From Caprimulgus europaeus (lineage: Eukaryota; Chordata; Aves; Caprimulgiformes; Caprimulgidae), in assembly GCA_907165065.1 (NCBI GenBank), contig OU015524.1, positions 41,049,295 to 41,113,294 of the forward strand: a DNA stretch of 64,000 bases, read 5' to 3'. A program made the position numbers and the translations under genes. The notes beneath the pieces were generated by a model that was given only the letters and a program-made list of their open reading frames with translations, had not been told where the DNA came from and did no database searches. Every line of letters starts with the position of its first letter. Within the stretch, counting starts at the first letter, position 1. Positions 62,101-64,000 of the stretch are shown piece after piece.

Positions 62101-64000
62101 TTGCAAATTCTTCTACACATAGTGAAGTATTAGAGTGCTTATCACAGCAATCTATTACATACGTGCACGTTCAAGCTCTTAAAGTTTCTCCAGCAGATCC
62201 CATAGGCAAAGGTTAGACAGACTCACTATTCCGTATTTAAGCCATCATTCTTAGATTGCATATGCAGAGAAATAACAGCTGCCACAGATAAAATGACAAA
62301 GTGTGATCTACTTGTGTAAGCCTGAGCAAAACTCAAGAGATATAATCTTTTAAATCTTCACCAGAATCAAGAGGTCTAAGTATACGGTGCAAATGCTGAA
62401 TAAAATCTGAGTTTCAAGTTCCTAATTTTGGCTCTAGTATCCAGAATTCTGGTTTATGTGTATTTTAAATTATGATAGAAAGGGAATAAGGCTGATATGC
62501 CTTCTGCTCAGGCATTATTGAAGATTATCTCTCTGATTTTTTCCCTTTAGCTTTAGTTTATGCATTCTCTAATTTCCAGATGGATAATTAAAAGAAAGCC
62601 TTTATATTACCCTCCAACATTTGTGTCAAAAAAGAACACATTCAATAGATACATCTCATAAAAGTCATTAATCTTTTTGCATTAGCACATATTTGAATGT
62701 CACTGATACCTATTTGCTTGCATTTTAGCTACTATATGGCATCATAAATGGAACAAAATTGTGTAATATGCTGGACCATGTCATTAACTATATCTAAAAT
62801 TGGGCACCATTAATCTGATAGAAATTACTGCACAAATTAAACTGCTTTAGTTTAACTTTTCCCACTTTTGTCAGAGTATAAACTTACGAACTTGGGTAAA
62901 ACCAAATACAGGGTAAGGGCCATTTTTCCATTTCACAACATAAATCTTACATTTCCTGTTACTTTTTCCTTGCAACAGAACCTTAGCTCTGAGTTTAGAT
63001 TAGCTTAAATGTGTGGAGGTTTTTTAATTTTGGGGTGTATTTTTTTTTTTTTTGTCAACTTGATTTTCAAAGTTAATGTTACATATTTCTAAAACATCAA
63101 GTGACTTGTCTGAATAATGTTGTCAAAATTAACTGAAACAACAAGGATATACAGAAATACCCAGGTTAATAACAACTATCATATACCTTTGAAACTGGGT
63201 CATATATCAGAAGTCAGGTACAATCTATAGTCTTTGCAGAAAACTGTTAAGACATCATGTTGTAACTGCCAGGTTTTTTAAAAAAAAAAAAAATCACAAG
63301 AAATAATTGGGGAGAAGTTTTGATTCTCAGTGGCAGAGCAGAGGTATGCACTTCAGACTTCTGGTTGCCTTTTGCTCTTGCAAATGGCATTTTGATGTTT
63401 TTGAAAGCACTGACCCAAGTCTTTTAAAGACAGACACAGGGTGTACAATTTACCAGGAGTCAAATTAAGAAAGTATACATGTTTCATTTTATGATGTAAA
63501 GAGATTTGAGAAGGGCAAACCCATAGACCAAAGGTAGTCCTTTGATGCAATTTTTAATCCGTTTTTATATGCTTATTTTCAAAATATAGTGAAGACATAA
63601 AGAGAAGCAGGCTTATCTTGTTTCAAACTGTTATTTTAGCTAAAATCTCAGCTACTAAGAAGCTACCTGAGCAAACATTCAGTTATTTGCAAATAAATAC
63701 ATTTCTTGTTGCAACAAATATGGCCTAAACACGTACAGCAAATTGACAGAACCTTGGAATTTTTTCTACCTTCTCCATCTCTAATTATAGGTGCCACCTG
63801 AAAGCACTGCTCTTAGGGAGTCTGTAAAAGCACATTAAAGTAAGTGCTCCACATGTAGTTTTATCTATTAAGACTCTCGTTTTAAAACTGTCTAGATCTT
63901 AATACATAGCTGATTATCGAACATATTTAAATGACTTTTTATAAAACAAGCTACGCAACCATGTGTAAGAACTATGTGACTGTACCATACAGTGCTGCAG
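59118..64000 (-). other. FMN2: FMN2 upstream intron (partial, at least 4.9 kb)
   Basis: It lies upstream of exon A in the gene sense. I looked for the preceding FH2 exon (the segment ending around LQALYEN) and did not find it, so the intron runs past the window end. It contains the older CR1 copy at 60592-61170 and a possible SINE head near 61765-61830. Short ORFs at 59725-60027 and 60251-60472 show no domain I recognise. Confidence 0.8.
60592..61170 (-). mobile_element. CR1 LINE, older diverged copy
   Basis: The plus strand begins TCACAGATTAATAGAACAGT, continues TTGAAGGGACCTCTGGAGAT and later GGCCAGAACTGGACACAGCA, the reverse complement of CR1 from its 3' end through the region encoding APQF. 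Divergence is visibly higher than in the 21.9-kb copy, and the reading frame is broken many times. It lies in the same sense as FMN2 in the upstream intron. The 5' truncation point is uncertain (61140-61215). Confidence 0.92.

Overview
The window is a piece of a vertebrate nuclear genome, almost certainly a bird. It is AT-rich and mostly non-coding. It carries three CR1 LINE copies with typical avian 3' ends, a short tract resembling an avian ERV LTR, and exons of a vertebrate gene with GT-AG introns. There is no sign of bacterial, phage or plasmid organisation. From memory of LTR families, a neoavian bird is a little more likely than chicken, but the species cannot be settled here.

The single gene I recognise is FMN2 (formin-2) on the minus strand. 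Transcription runs from high to low coordinates. Nine exons are visible: 59026-59117, 58749-58878, 57647-57793, 55775-55834, 55486-55606, 45526-45618, 31106-31157, 14505-14654 and the first 23 nt of the next exon at 1-23. Together they give 868 nt, about 289 codons, in one continuous frame across all splice junctions. They encode the C-terminal part of the actin-nucleating FH2 domain and the start of the C-terminal tail. The N-terminal part, the proline-rich FH1 region and the start of FH2 lie beyond position 64000. The last residues and 3' UTR lie before position 1.

Layout: 1-55 kb is dominated by four large introns (about 14.5, 16.5, 14.4 and 9.9 kb). 55-59 kb is an exon-dense cluster with introns of 168, 1812, 955 and 147 nt. 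59-64 kb is the next upstream intron. Repeats are sparse, as usual for birds: CR1 copies at 21.9-22.6 kb (minus), 36.7-37.1 kb (plus) and 60.6-61.2 kb (minus), a few MIR-like SINE relics, simple repeats and homopolymer tracts including a 20-nt C run.

The most unusual object is at 23167-23267. It is a nearly perfect initiator tRNA-Met sequence (71 of 72 positions as I recall the vertebrate consensus), on the minus strand, with a genomically encoded CCA end. It is fused to about 27 nt resembling the start of an avian ERV LTR. The encoded CCA and the LTR junction suggest a reverse-transcription chimera rather than an ordinary tRNA gene. Other items are a 79-bp nested palindrome at 32684-32762, a 39-bp hairpin at 50003-50041, and two weak 5' splice sites in FMN2, one allowing an alternative C-terminus. 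I found no new multi-gene system.
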